From NCBI GenBank assembly GCA_040905145.1, contig JBBDSC010000222.1:9580-73579 (forward strand): 64,000 nucleotides of DNA, written 5' to 3'. A model generated the notes under the pieces. It had not been told where the DNA came from and did not search any database. It was given only the letters and a program-made list of their open reading frames with translations. Every line of letters starts with the position of its first letter. Position 1 is the first letter of the stretch. A program made the position numbers and the translations under genes. Below, in pieces: positions 8,675 through 17,701 of the stretch. The stretch is from DATGMS01 sp040905145. Lineage in GTDB: Bacteria > Bacteroidota > Bacteroidia > Cytophagales > Cyclobacteriaceae.

Positions 8675-9863
8675 GTTGTAACCTCCTTTTCTTGTTTGCT
8701 TTTATTACATAGAAATCAATAAGTGGAGCGAACACGTTCATAAATAGAACGGCCAGCATTATTCCCTCTGGATATGCCGGATTGGTCACTCTAATGATAA
8801 CAGTTAATATCCCGATGAGAAAACCATATATCCATTTTCCAAATTCAGTTTGTGAAGCTGTTACCGGATCAGTGGCCATAAATACAATACCAAAAGCGAC
8901 CCCCCCCATTACCAGGTGGTAATGGGCTGGCAAAGCCATGTATTCATTTGTTGCCAATAAATTCATTGCCAGCGCCATGAGGTAAGTCCCCGCAAAAGCA
9001 CTTAACATCACCTTCCAGCTACCTACTCCGGTACCGATCAATATGGCCGCACCTATTAACACCATTAATGCCGAAGTTTCTCCAATGGAACCTGGAATGA
9101 ACCCCATGAACATATTTGAGAAACTGAACAAATTGTCCGCGACACCGGCATTATGGGCATCCAAAGCATAAGTCGCTGTCTCTCCATCCATATTGGCCTG
9201 GTAAGCCACTCCTAATGCGGTAGCTCCGGAAAATCCATCTACCGGGGTCTTGTCCCCAAGATAGGTCCAAACCTGGTCTCCTGAAATTTGTGCAGGATAG
9301 GCAAAATATAAGAAAGCCCTGGCCGACATGGCTACATTGAGGACGTTCATACCCGTTCCGCCAAATACTTCCTTGGCAATAACTACTGCGAAAACAGTGG
9401 CCAAAGCCACCTGCCACAATGGGATTGTAGGGGGGACGATCAAAGGGATTAACATCCCTGTCACCAAAAAACCTTCATTAATGGGGTGTTTTCTCACAAC
9501 AGCAAACACCGCCTCTACTATCCCACCGGCCGCATAAGCTACAATTACAATAGGCAACACCAACTCCAATCCCAAAAGGAATTTATCTCCAAAGGTAGCT
9601 GCTTCACCCACCGCAAGAAAATGCTGATGACCAACATTATACATGCCAAACAACAGACAGGGAATCATCGAGATCACAACAGTGATCATCAATCTTTTCA
9701 AATCAATGGCATCCCTAACTTGGGCACCTTTTATGCTTGTCGTATGATTGGGTGAAAACATAAAAGTCTCACCCGCCTCATATAAATAATATAGACTCTC
9801 AAGTTTTCCGCCTTTTTGGAAAAGCGGCTTTTGTTTATCTAACAGATCACGTAGAAATTTCAT
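8661..9863 (-). CDS. nqrB: Na+-translocating NADH:quinone reductase subunit B
   Basis: A 400-residue polytopic subunit, the main Na+ channel and quinone-site subunit. It opens with the usual amphipathic stretch (FLRDLLDKQKPLFQKGGKL) and has about ten hydrophobic helices. The covalent FMN acceptor is T215 in DGFSGATALG. Length and motif order match the family. It starts 5 bases after nqrA. Confidence 0.96.
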   Translation of the reverse strand: MKFLRDLLDKQKPLFQKGGKLESLYYLYEAGETFMFSPNHTTSIKGAQVRDAIDLKRLMITVVISMIPCLLFGMYNVGHQHFLAVGEAATFGDKFLLGLELVLPIVIVAYAAGGIVEAVFAVVRKHPINEGFLVTGMLIPLIVPPTIPLWQVALATVFAVVIAKEVFGGTGMNVLNVAMSARAFLYFAYPAQISGDQVWTYLGDKTPVDGFSGATALGVAYQANMDGETATYALDAHNAGVADNLFSFSNMFMGFIPGSIGETSALMVLIGAAILIGTGVGSWKVMLSAFAGTYLMALAMNLLATNEYMALPAHYHLVMGGVAFGIVFMATDPVTASQTEFGKWIYGFLIGILTVIIRVTNPAYPEGIMLAVLFMNVFAPLIDFYVIKANKKRRLQRATV

Positions 9864-9868
9864 ATATA

Positions 9869-11233
9869 TTAACTATGTTGAATTAGTTCAATTCCTTTCC
9901 TGATTATTTGCTGAACCGGGTGCTTGGAAACGTCTATGAATTCGCAAAGTGCCAAATCCTCTTCAACCACTTCAAAAATCCCCAATTCTTCCATTTCATC
10001 ATAATCTTCTGCCATGATGGCTTTAAGCAGGAAAACGGGATAAATATCCATAGGGGTAACACTCTCAAATACTCCCGTCTGTACAAATGCCCGCTCCTCA
10101 CCCCTGGTATTGGTGTCAAGGACAAATTCTTTGTCGGGAGATAAAAAAGAGAACAATCCCAATGCCCTATGGTAACTAAGCCTTCCCGTTGTAGGTTTGG
10201 CCCATCCCATAAATTCGTAATAATCCCCCTCCGCTATGATGGTGATTTGATTGTGATAATAGCCTAAATATCCATCCCGAAGTATTTTTTCTCCCGTTAG
10301 GACATTGCCTGATACTACCCTTATGTTTTCTGATTTGGTATTGCCGGCCACTAATTTATCGACGCAAGCACCTGCATAGGTTTTAGTATAGCCTGTTTTC
10401 CTGGCTTCTGATCCGGTGATGGCTATGATTTTGGATGCATCATGAATCCCTTCCAGAAATAATTTGCCGATCTGGACCACGCCAAAAGGACTTACCGTCC
10501 AAGCAATGTCCCCCTTATTGATCGGGTCGATATGGTGAATCTGAACCCCTACGTTCCCTGCTGGGTGGGCTCCGGAAAACCTGTTGATCTGAACGTTTTT
10601 CGCATTGGTGAATATAGGGGCAGTTTCAGATGAATCCTCTAAGTTCAAATGAACCACTCCGGTAGTCAATCTTTTCAACACCTCAATTCCTGCCTGAAAA
10701 TAGCGTTCTTGGCCCTGGAGCGTGAAGCCCAAATCCGGAGCCAAAGGGTGCGTATCAAAACCGGAAATAAAAATGGCTTTTGGTTCATCTTCAGGGTCAG
10801 CCACTATACCAAAAGGCCTTTGAATAAGTTGGGGCCATACGCCCCCTTTGGTGATTTGCTCAATTACTTGCTCTTTACTCACTGATTGGATATCCCCTTC
10901 CGGGAATTTATCAAACTGTTCGTAACTGATTTCCAGATCTGCCAGGATTTTTACTTCAAGTAATTTTCTCTTTTCTCCCCTCTTTATTTCCACAACTTCG
11001 CCGGAAACAGGTGCTGAATAAAATACACTTTCCAGCTTCCTATCCATGAGGATCGGAGTTCCTGCCTTTACGATATCCCCTTCATTTACAAGAACTTTAG
11101 GACGTTGTATCCCTATAAAGTCTGTAGGCTTCACCGCAAAGGTCTTGGCCGACTGGAAATCAACAAACTGCTTTTCAGCCTTCCCAGCGAGCTTAATATT
11201 AAACCCCTTCTTAAGCTTTACTAATTTTGACAT
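9869..11233 (-). CDS. nqrA: Na+-translocating NADH:quinone reductase subunit A
   Basis: A 454-residue peripheral cytoplasmic subunit and the first gene of nqrABCDE. It begins with the family opening (LKKGFNIKLAGKAE), has a barrel-sandwich region with DIVKAGTPILMDRK, and the conserved FGIVADPEDEPKAIFISGFDTHPLAP-type region (about residues 142-166). It carries no redox centre of its own and contributes to quinone binding with NqrB. The operon appears to be driven from the promoter-like site about 40 bases upstream. Confidence 0.96.
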   Translation of the reverse strand: MSKLVKLKKGFNIKLAGKAEKQFVDFQSAKTFAVKPTDFIGIQRPKVLVNEGDIVKAGTPILMDRKLESVFYSAPVSGEVVEIKRGEKRKLLEVKILADLEISYEQFDKFPEGDIQSVSKEQVIEQITKGGVWPQLIQRPFGIVADPEDEPKAIFISGFDTHPLAPDLGFTLQGQERYFQAGIEVLKRLTTGVVHLNLEDSSETAPIFTNAKNVQINRFSGAHPAGNVGVQIHHIDPINKGDIAWTVSPFGVVQIGKLFLEGIHDASKIIAITGSEARKTGYTKTYAGACVDKLVAGNTKSENIRVVSGNVLTGEKILRDGYLGYYHNQITIIAEGDYYEFMGWAKPTTGRLSYHRALGLFSFLSPDKEFVLDTNTRGEERAFVQTGVFESVTPMDIYPVFLLKAIMAEDYDEMEELGIFEVVEEDLALCEFIDVSKHPVQQIIRKGIELIQHS

Positions 11234-11273
11234 ATTTAAATTTTGAAACTATAGAGTCCTTTGAAAAACGCCT

Positions 11274-11281
11274 CAAATCTA
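11274..11281 (-). promoter_or_regulatory. candidate nqrA promoter (-7 element TAGATTTG)
   Basis: On the minus strand this reads TAGATTTG, an exact match to the Bacteroidota TAnnTTTG element, and lies about 40 bases before the nqrA start. The expected TTTG about 19 bases further upstream is poorly conserved, so only half of the promoter is supported. Confidence 0.45.
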
Positions 11282-11366
11282 GTAAAATACATTAGTTATA
11301 AGAAGATTTTTCTTCTAATATTTACAGTTAGAAGGGGAAGTTGATAATGGAAAGTTGTTCATGAAT

Positions 11367-12269
11367 TTATGAAAGCGTGGATAACCGGTATTTTTCTATG
11401 GACTTAACATGATCCCTAATCCGCTCCATCAACCACATAGGAGTGGATGTGGCACCACATATACCCACCTTATATTCCGGCTTAAACCACTCTTCATTGA
11501 TTTCGCTCTCATTCTCCACAAAGTAGCTTCTTTCATTTTGCTGCTTGCAAACTTCAAAGAGTGCTTTACCATTGGAGCTTTTTTTCCCTGCAACAAAAAT
11601 TATTACCTGATTTTCGGTCGCGAATTTTCTCATGTGGGGTTCCCTGTTAGAAACCTGCCGGCAAATGGAATCATTCGCATTAAAATCGACGGCTTCCACA
11701 CTTCCTTTCGCAGCCCTCATGCGTCCCTCAATTTTTTGCTTTAAATCATAAAACCCTTTGGTGCTTTTGGTGGTCTGGCTAAAAAGTGTCACCGGTTTGG
11801 AAAAATCAATTTGATCCAGGTCCTTATCCTCCATGACAATAAGGGCCTTTTCCAGCGTCTGCCCGGTGAGCCCAATAACCTCGGCATGCCCTTTTTTACC
11901 GTAGATTACAATCTGCCCCTGCTCCTTCTCCATTTTGTCAAAAGCATTCTTGACCCTATGTTGAAGCTTTAAAACTACCGGACAGGAAGCATCTATAAGT
12001 TCTATATTGTTCTCAATGGCTGTCTTGTAAGTTTCCGGAGGCTCTCCATGGGCCCGGATAAGCACCTTGCAATCCTTTAGGTTTTGAAGTTCTTCCCGGG
12101 TAATCACCACCAGCCCCTTTTTACCAAGCCGTTCCACTTCCATGTCATTATGGACAATATCCCCGAGGCAATACAGGCGGTTAGCCTCCTCCATCTCATC
12201 CTCTGCCATTTTAATGGCAAATTCTACCCCAAAACAATACCCTGAATTCTTATCTATAGAAACTTCCAT
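11367..12269 (-). CDS. ispH: 4-hydroxy-3-methylbut-2-enyl diphosphate reductase
   Basis: A 300-residue iron-sulfur enzyme that catalyses the last step of the MEP isoprenoid pathway, giving IPP and DMAPP. The three cysteine ligands are visible: C12 in NSGYCFGVEFAI, the one in DASCPVV, and the one in VGICGATSTP. The substrate-binding HGEPP and the VHN (GDIVHN) histidines are also present. Length matches the family. It begins 10 bases after cmk. The cmk-ispH pairing is common in bacteria, and the isoprenoid product also feeds the prenylglyceryl-phosphate synthase at 52889-53662. Confidence 0.97.
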   Translation of the reverse strand: MEVSIDKNSGYCFGVEFAIKMAEDEMEEANRLYCLGDIVHNDMEVERLGKKGLVVITREELQNLKDCKVLIRAHGEPPETYKTAIENNIELIDASCPVVLKLQHRVKNAFDKMEKEQGQIVIYGKKGHAEVIGLTGQTLEKALIVMEDKDLDQIDFSKPVTLFSQTTKSTKGFYDLKQKIEGRMRAAKGSVEAVDFNANDSICRQVSNREPHMRKFATENQVIIFVAGKKSSNGKALFEVCKQQNERSYFVENESEINEEWFKPEYKVGICGATSTPMWLMERIRDHVKSIEKYRLSTLS

Positions 12270-12279
12270 ATCTACTTAT

Positions 12280-12966
12280 TTAAACTACAATTTTTTCTTT
12301 GGCCATCTCCACAATTTTGGAAACCTGCTCATCAAGAGTCAAAAAACTGGTATCTACTTCCAAAGCATCTTCCGCTTTTACCAGGGGACTTTCCTTTCTG
12401 GTAGAATCAGCCAAGTCCCTTTCATTCAAATTTTTGATGACCGCTTCCAATTTAACCAGCTGGCCTCTTTCGAGGATTTCCAATTGCCGGCGCTCTGCCC
12501 TGATGCTCAAATCCGCGGTCATGAAAACCTTGAGTTCAGCATCCGGAAAAACTACCGTGCCAATATCCCTACCGTCCATGACAACCCCTTTATGTCTACC
12601 CAAACGTTTTTGCTGGGCAACTAATTCCTTTCTAACCTCTTTAATCTTACTTACTTCACTTACCATTCCTGACACTTTCATGGATCTTATTTCCTTCTCC
12701 ACCTTTAATCCATTTAAGAAGGTCAACTGATTCCCTGTCCCTGCTTCCTTATGGAACTCCACCTTAAAAGTATCCAATGCTTTTTGAATTTCTTTCTGAT
12801 TGGTGAGATTGGTGAACCGGTTTAAAAAATGAAGGGTAATTGCCCGATACATGGCCCCGGAATCGATATAGGTATAGTGTAATATTTTAGCGACAGCTTT
12901 TGCTGTAGAACTCTTTCCACACCCAGAAAACCCATCAATGGCAATTACAATTTTCTTCATTCTCAA
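12280..12966 (-). CDS. cmk: (d)CMP kinase
   Basis: A 228-residue nucleoside monophosphate kinase that phosphorylates CMP and dCMP. The P-loop GFSGCGKSST lies near residues 12-21, followed by YIDSGAMYRAIT. VVMDGRDIGTVVFPDAELK is the CMP-binding and lid region. It is the middle gene of nhaA-cmk-ispH, with 10-base gaps on both sides. Length is normal. Confidence 0.96.
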   Translation of the reverse strand: MRMKKIVIAIDGFSGCGKSSTAKAVAKILHYTYIDSGAMYRAITLHFLNRFTNLTNQKEIQKALDTFKVEFHKEAGTGNQLTFLNGLKVEKEIRSMKVSGMVSEVSKIKEVRKELVAQQKRLGRHKGVVMDGRDIGTVVFPDAELKVFMTADLSIRAERRQLEILERGQLVKLEAVIKNLNERDLADSTRKESPLVKAEDALEVDTSFLTLDEQVSKIVEMAKEKIVV

Positions 12967-12976
12967 ACTTGTATGG

Positions 12977-14284
12977 TTATGTTTTTACGCTTTTTAGGAC
13001 GAGCACACCAAGGGTTCCGGAAATGACAGAGGCTATTAATATTCCATATTTAGCTTGATCAATCATTAGAGGGTCTTTAAAAGCAAGAGCGGTAATAAAG
13101 AGAGACATCGTGAAACCCACACCAGCTAATAAAGCTATTCCTGCAATATGGGTCCAGGTAAAATTCTCCGGAAGTCTTGCTATCCTGGATTTTACCAGCA
13201 CCCAGGTGAAAAGTAAGATCCCAATCAACTTTCCGGCTGTCAAACCAATTATAATCCCTATACTAATTGGATTGATAAGATCGGTAAGGAAATTTGCTCC
13301 AATTTCCACACCGGAATTGGAAAGGGCAAAGAGTGGAATAACTAAAAAAGTTACCCAGGGATGTAAAGCCACTTCAATTTTCTGTAAAGGTGTCTGGGCA
13401 TCAGCACTTATATTCTTAACCTTCTCAATGATCCGATGTTGTTTCTGGGTCATCAAAGGACCTCTGGAGGGATTCTCCTGATCAAATTCAACTACCAAGC
13501 TATTAAGGCTAGTTGAGTACGATGATTCATCTATCTTAGTCCTTGCCGGTATAGCAAATGCTACAAGCACCCCAGCTATAGTAGCATGTACGCCCGAAAG
13601 AAAAAAAGCCAACCATACCCCTCCAATACCAATCAGTGCATAGAACAGCGTGTTCCTTACCCCTAAAGCGTTGGCGATCATGAGTAAACTTAATAAAGCA
13701 AGCCCATAACCAAGACTTAAGAAAGATAGCTCTGAGCTATAAAAGAAAGCGATGACCAGAACCGCACCCAAATCATCCACAGTAGCTAAGGCAACCAGAA
13801 AAACCTTTGCGGTAAGAGGCACTTTTTTCCCTGCCAGGGAAATAAGCGCTAATGCAAAAACAATATCTGTTGCCATTGGAATACCCCATCCATCTATAGA
13901 GGGTTGGCCTTTGTTTATGAGAAAATAAAAAAAGGCAGGAATCAGCATCCCTCCCAGCGCGGCTGCCATGGGCAGAATAGCTTTATTGAAAGAAGAAAGT
14001 TCGCCTGCTATAATTTCACGCTTCAGTTCCAGCCCCACTACAAAAAAGAACATGGCCATAAGCCCATCGTTCACCCAATGATGGATGGAGTATGTCAATA
14101 TACCGCTTCCAATGCCAATACTAAAAGGTATTTCCCAAAGATGGTGATATTCTTCACTCCAGGGTGAATTTGCCCAGATAATTGCAACAAACACCGATAA
14201 AAATAAAACTATGCCTCCTGAATTTTCAAAGTGCAAAAATTTGTTTATGGGTTCTAAGGTTCGGTCAAGTATTGTTCTCTTCAT
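12977..14284 (-). CDS. nhaA: Na+/H+ antiporter NhaA
   Basis: A 435-residue inner-membrane antiporter with about 11-12 hydrophobic helices. The ion-binding aspartate pair sits in LATVDDLGAVLVIAFFY, and the family motifs GLMAMFFFVVGLELKRE and ATDIVFALAL are intact. A hydrophilic loop of about 55 residues (around 265-320, rich in D/E/K) makes it longer than E. coli NhaA (388). It probably leads the nhaA-cmk-ispH transcript. Together with Nqr it points to a sodium cycle, as expected of a marine or salt-tolerant bacterium. Confidence 0.95.
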   Translation of the reverse strand: MKRTILDRTLEPINKFLHFENSGGIVLFLSVFVAIIWANSPWSEEYHHLWEIPFSIGIGSGILTYSIHHWVNDGLMAMFFFVVGLELKREIIAGELSSFNKAILPMAAALGGMLIPAFFYFLINKGQPSIDGWGIPMATDIVFALALISLAGKKVPLTAKVFLVALATVDDLGAVLVIAFFYSSELSFLSLGYGLALLSLLMIANALGVRNTLFYALIGIGGVWLAFFLSGVHATIAGVLVAFAIPARTKIDESSYSTSLNSLVVEFDQENPSRGPLMTQKQHRIIEKVKNISADAQTPLQKIEVALHPWVTFLVIPLFALSNSGVEIGANFLTDLINPISIGIIIGLTAGKLIGILLFTWVLVKSRIARLPENFTWTHIAGIALLAGVGFTMSLFITALAFKDPLMIDQAKYGILIASVISGTLGVLVLKSVKT

Positions 14285-14375
14285 GCGTAGGAAGGATTGT
14301 TATCACTTAGAATCTCAAATTGATAAAAGTGATGATTTTGATTAGCGGATTAAAATATGTTTAAATAAAGCATTG

Positions 14376-14406
14376 CAAAGTTATCAATTAAATCTATCGG
14401 GGCAAG
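14376..14406 (-). promoter_or_regulatory. candidate nhaA promoter (CTTG-N19-TAACTTTG)
   Basis: On the minus strand the -7 element TAACTTTG (14376-14383) is an exact TAnnTTTG match, and CTTG lies exactly 19 bases upstream (14403-14406), one mismatch from TTTG. Transcription would start near 14369, giving a leader of about 85 bases before nhaA. Confidence 0.6.
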
Positions 14407-14580
14407 AAAGGGGCATCTGGCACTTTTTAGAACAGGAATCGGTTTATAGTCATAACATTCACCAATTTTGCACCAAATATTTCTAAAAATCACACCAATT
14501 ACTGATTAATCTTAAAAAAAAGTTCCTTTTCTATAATTTTCGGTGCATTCCTCTATATCTTTTTTAAATTCAGGACTTAA

Positions 14581-14787
14581 ACCAATTTCCCTTATAGCCC
14601 CATGCCAATCCAGCCTGACACCAACCGTAGAAATATTTTACATGAGCATGGGATTGGCTTTGGTATTTGAGAATTTGTGGGAACTTTTGGAATACTCGAT
14701 TCTGGACGGGAAGATGTGGGCTATGAAGATTGGTATGGACATAAGCTGGACAGGAAATATTTGGATTTGCTAATGAAATATGTCTGA
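14581..14787 (+). pseudogene. decayed coding fragment with an in-frame stop, unknown family
   Basis: This frame is open from a TAA at 14578-14580 to a TGA at 14785-14787, with one TGA (14668-14670) inside. The parts read PIQPDTNRRNILHEHGIGFG before the stop, and a 38-residue segment from EFVGTFGILDSGREDVGYED to YLDLLMKYV after it. Composition and codon use look protein-like, and it ends 63 bases before the toxin-antitoxin pair. There is no obvious start and I do not recognise the family. The rest of 14285-14580 holds only the nhaA promoter. A chance open frame cannot be excluded. Confidence 0.35.
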
Positions 14788-14850
14788 TTTTGTCCATTTA
14801 TTCGCCTCAGAAATTTATCTTAATAGAGGCCCGTAGTTTTCTCAGGACGG

Positions 14851-15456
14851 ATGAAACCTCAGGTTCTGCAAATAAATAGAAAAAACATAAACAAAACATT
14901 GCAAAAGCCGTATACTTATATCGCAAATGCAATCACACACCAGATGAAAACATTTTCCAACCAATCTGCTTCAAAAAAAGAAAACAAACCTGTTTCCTGG
15001 AAGATCATGGGGGAAGGAGGTCAGGTTTTAAATACCATAAAACTATCCATTCCCTCCCAATATTTTTTTCCCGATCCCACCTCCATGGCCATGGAAGAAA
15101 AAGATCCCTATGGAAAAGGGATGGATTTTATGGCAACCCAGCCCATGTTTGATTATTTGGGTTTTAGCCAGCAGGATGTGGCAGAGGTGATGGAAGTTGA
15201 TCCCAGCACACTTTTCCGCTGGAAAAAAGAAGACAGAAAGTTAAGTAAGTTATTGACCAAAGCGATGATGGATATGGATAGGATTATAGCCAAAGGAGTC
15301 AGGATATTCGGTTCAGAGGAGCACTTCAGCAAGTGGTTATACACCGTAAATTATGCTTTAGGAGACCAAAAGCCTATAGACATGATGAAAGATCCTTACG
15401 GACTGGAGCTGGTGGATAGTGCTTTGGAGGCAATTTCATGGGGGAATTTTGTTTAA
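14851..15456 (+). CDS. Xre/MbcA/ParS-type antitoxin of a RES-Xre toxin-antitoxin pair
   Basis: Up to 201 residues. The C-terminal two thirds carry an Xre-like helix-turn-helix (FSQQDVAEVMEVDPSTLFRW) followed by the DUF2384/MbcA region (KGVRIFGSEEHFSKWL, ending near DSALEAISWG). The antitoxin would bind DNA to repress its own operon and neutralise the RES toxin encoded next. The first ATG (14851) gives a poorly conserved leader; an ATG at 14944 (MKTFSNQSASKK) is a more likely start. The stop TAA is followed directly by the toxin GTG. Confidence 0.88.
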   Translation: MKPQVLQINRKNINKTLQKPYTYIANAITHQMKTFSNQSASKKENKPVSWKIMGEGGQVLNTIKLSIPSQYFFPDPTSMAMEEKDPYGKGMDFMATQPMFDYLGFSQQDVAEVMEVDPSTLFRWKKEDRKLSKLLTKAMMDMDRIIAKGVRIFGSEEHFSKWLYTVNYALGDQKPIDMMKDPYGLELVDSALEAISWGNFV

Positions 15457-15915
15457 GTGGAGTTTTTTAGGCTCATAGAAGATGTTTTGGGAAGAATACC
15501 CTTGGGATATGGTCTGGGCGGAGGCCGTTGGAATAGTGTTGGTACACCAATGGTTTACAGTTGTAATTGCTGTGCTTTAAATTTTTTGGAACTGCTTAGC
15601 ATAAAGGGATCAGTGGTCAGTTCTTCTTCCTGGAATTTAGTTACTTTAGAAATTTCGGGAGAAATTCCCTATCTGGATGTAAATGATCTTCCTTCCAACT
15701 GGAAGAAAAGGCCATATCCCTATTCCACTCAGGAATTTGGGACCCAATGGGCCAAAGGATTGGTTTCCCCTGTACTCAAAGTTCCTTCCTGTCGCATCCC
15801 ATTTTCGAGATATCCACAGGAGCATAATCTGTTGATCAATCCCTTGCACCCAGACTTTTCAAAGGCGGTAAAATTGGTTGCTGTGGAAAGTGTTTCTTTT
15901 GAGGTGAATAAATAG
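15457..15915 (+). CDS. RES domain toxin
   Basis: A 152-residue RES-domain protein, the toxin partner of the upstream antitoxin. It starts at a GTG immediately after the antitoxin TAA. The family residues are visible: FRLIEDV at the start, arginine in GGGRWNSVGTPMVYSC, glutamate in LNFLELL, and serine in VPSCRIPF ahead of NLLINPLHPDF. Characterised RES toxins (for example MbcT of Mycobacterium) destroy NAD+. All three signature residues are present, so the toxin looks intact. Confidence 0.9.
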   Translation: MEFFRLIEDVLGRIPLGYGLGGGRWNSVGTPMVYSCNCCALNFLELLSIKGSVVSSSSWNLVTLEISGEIPYLDVNDLPSNWKKRPYPYSTQEFGTQWAKGLVSPVLKVPSCRIPFSRYPQEHNLLINPLHPDFSKAVKLVAVESVSFEVNK

Positions 15916-15978
15916 ACGTATTAAGGCTACCATTATTTTTTACCTTTGACTTAAACTTTGATTAATCACCTCTTTGAC

Positions 15979-17610
15979 ATGAAACACTTTTCCATTTCCG
16001 GTCACTACGTCGATATCCAGAACCGGGATATTTACCCTGCCCGGATCTCCATCGAAAACCAACGCATTGCTTCCATTGAAAAGGTGGATACCGCACCGTC
16101 CCATTACCTGCTCCCCGGTTTTATAGATGCCCATGTGCATGTGGAATCCTCCATGTTGGTCCCTTCCGAATTTGCACGCTTGGCGGTAGTCAATGGTACG
16201 GTAGCCACTGTATCGGATCCGCATGAAATAGCCAATGTCTGTGGCATGAAAGGGGTAGAATACATGATCGACAATGGCAAGCAGGTGAACTTTAAATTTT
16301 ATTTCGGCGCACCCTCCTGTGTACCTGCCACACCCTTCGAAACAGCAGGAGGGGAAATCAGCCCGGGGGATATCGAGGATTTGTTGAGCCGGGAAGAGGT
16401 GGCCTATCTGGCCGAAATGATGAATTGGCCCGGGACAATCCACAGGGATCCGGTGGTTATGGAGAAGATCGCCCTGGCCCGGAAATATGGCAAACCGGTG
16501 GATGGGCATGCACCGGGACTAAAGGGGAAATGGGCGGAAAAATATGTATCCGCTGGGATAACCACCGATCATGAATGCTTTACGGCCGGGGAGGCCTTGG
16601 AAAAAATTAAACTGGGCATGAAAATCGCCATCAGGGAAGGCAGTGCCGCCAAAAACTTTGAGGCCCTCATTGACCTGATCGATGATCATGCCGACCAGAT
16701 CATGTTCTGCTCTGACGATAAACATCCCGACAACCTGGCTTTGGGGCATATCAACCAACTGGTGGCACGGGCCGTAGCCAAAGGAAAAGATGTTTTTTCA
16801 GTGCTAAAAGCGTCGTGCCTTAACCCGGTCAAACATTACAAGCTGAAGGTCGGCCAATTGCAGCAGGGCGATTGGGCAGACTTTATACTGGTAAAAAATT
16901 TGGTTGATTTTGAGGTTATCCAAACTTTCATCAATGGGGAAAAGGTGGCCGAAAACGGAAAGACCTTAATTTCCTCCATCGAAAATAAAATCATCAACAA
17001 TTTCCAAATACCTAAAAAAGAAATCACGGATTTTCAAATCAAGGCCAAGGGCCAAAAAGTAAGGGCCATCCAGGCCTTGGACGGCCAATTGATCACCCCG
17101 GAAGCCATAGGGGAAATAAAAGTGGTCAATGGCTGGGCACTTTCCAATGTAGAGGCCGACATCCTTAAAATCACTGTGGTCAATCGTTACCACAATTCCC
17201 CACCAGCTGTTGCATTTATCAAAAATTTTGGATTAAAAGAAGGAGCTATTGCTTCTTCCGTAGGGCATGATTCCCACAATATCATTGCGGTGGGAATCGA
17301 TGATCGTTCCATAACAAGGGCTGTCAATCTGTTGGTGGAAGCTAAGGGAGGTATTTCTGCCGTTCGGTCGCAGGAAGAAAAATTACTTCCCCTGCCGGTA
17401 GGCGGCATCATGTCCCCAGAGGATGGCTATGAAGTGGCTAAGGCATACACCGCTATTGACAGGATGGCAAAGGAAATGGGATCCACACTTCAGTCGCCCT
17501 TTATGACTTTAAGTTTTATGGCCTTACTGGTCATTCCCGACCTCAAGCTCAGCGACAAGGGGCTGTTTGACGGACAAAAATTCGAGTTTGTGGATTTGTT
17601 TATTCCATAA
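15979..17610 (+). CDS. ade: adenine deaminase
   Basis: A metal-dependent amidohydrolase of 543 residues that converts adenine to hypoxanthine and ammonia in purine salvage. Motifs in order: LLPGFIDAHVHVESSM (metal HxH), VSDPHEIANVCG, DGHAPGLKGK, TTDHECFTAGEA and MFCSDDKHPDNLAL. The C-terminal PVGGIMSPEDG region is also typical. I prefer the ATG at 15979 (MKHFSISGHYV) to an in-frame TTG at 15958. It appears monocistronic. Confidence 0.96.
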   Translation: MKHFSISGHYVDIQNRDIYPARISIENQRIASIEKVDTAPSHYLLPGFIDAHVHVESSMLVPSEFARLAVVNGTVATVSDPHEIANVCGMKGVEYMIDNGKQVNFKFYFGAPSCVPATPFETAGGEISPGDIEDLLSREEVAYLAEMMNWPGTIHRDPVVMEKIALARKYGKPVDGHAPGLKGKWAEKYVSAGITTDHECFTAGEALEKIKLGMKIAIREGSAAKNFEALIDLIDDHADQIMFCSDDKHPDNLALGHINQLVARAVAKGKDVFSVLKASCLNPVKHYKLKVGQLQQGDWADFILVKNLVDFEVIQTFINGEKVAENGKTLISSIENKIINNFQIPKKEITDFQIKAKGQKVRAIQALDGQLITPEAIGEIKVVNGWALSNVEADILKITVVNRYHNSPPAVAFIKNFGLKEGAIASSVGHDSHNIIAVGIDDRSITRAVNLLVEAKGGISAVRSQEEKLLPLPVGGIMSPEDGYEVAKAYTAIDRMAKEMGSTLQSPFMTLSFMALLVIPDLKLSDKGLFDGQKFEFVDLFIP

Positions 17611-17701
17611 CCTAAATTTTGTGGATTACTTTCAAAAGTCCAATCTTACAGCTATAAGCAACTGCGTTCAAGCCCTTCAGGCTTAGGGAGGTCGGTGTTT
17701 T

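Noticed and set aside
14543..14773. 76-codon ORF upstream of the toxin-antitoxin pair
   Set aside because: Its reading is not protein-like and it overlaps a better coding-like frame.
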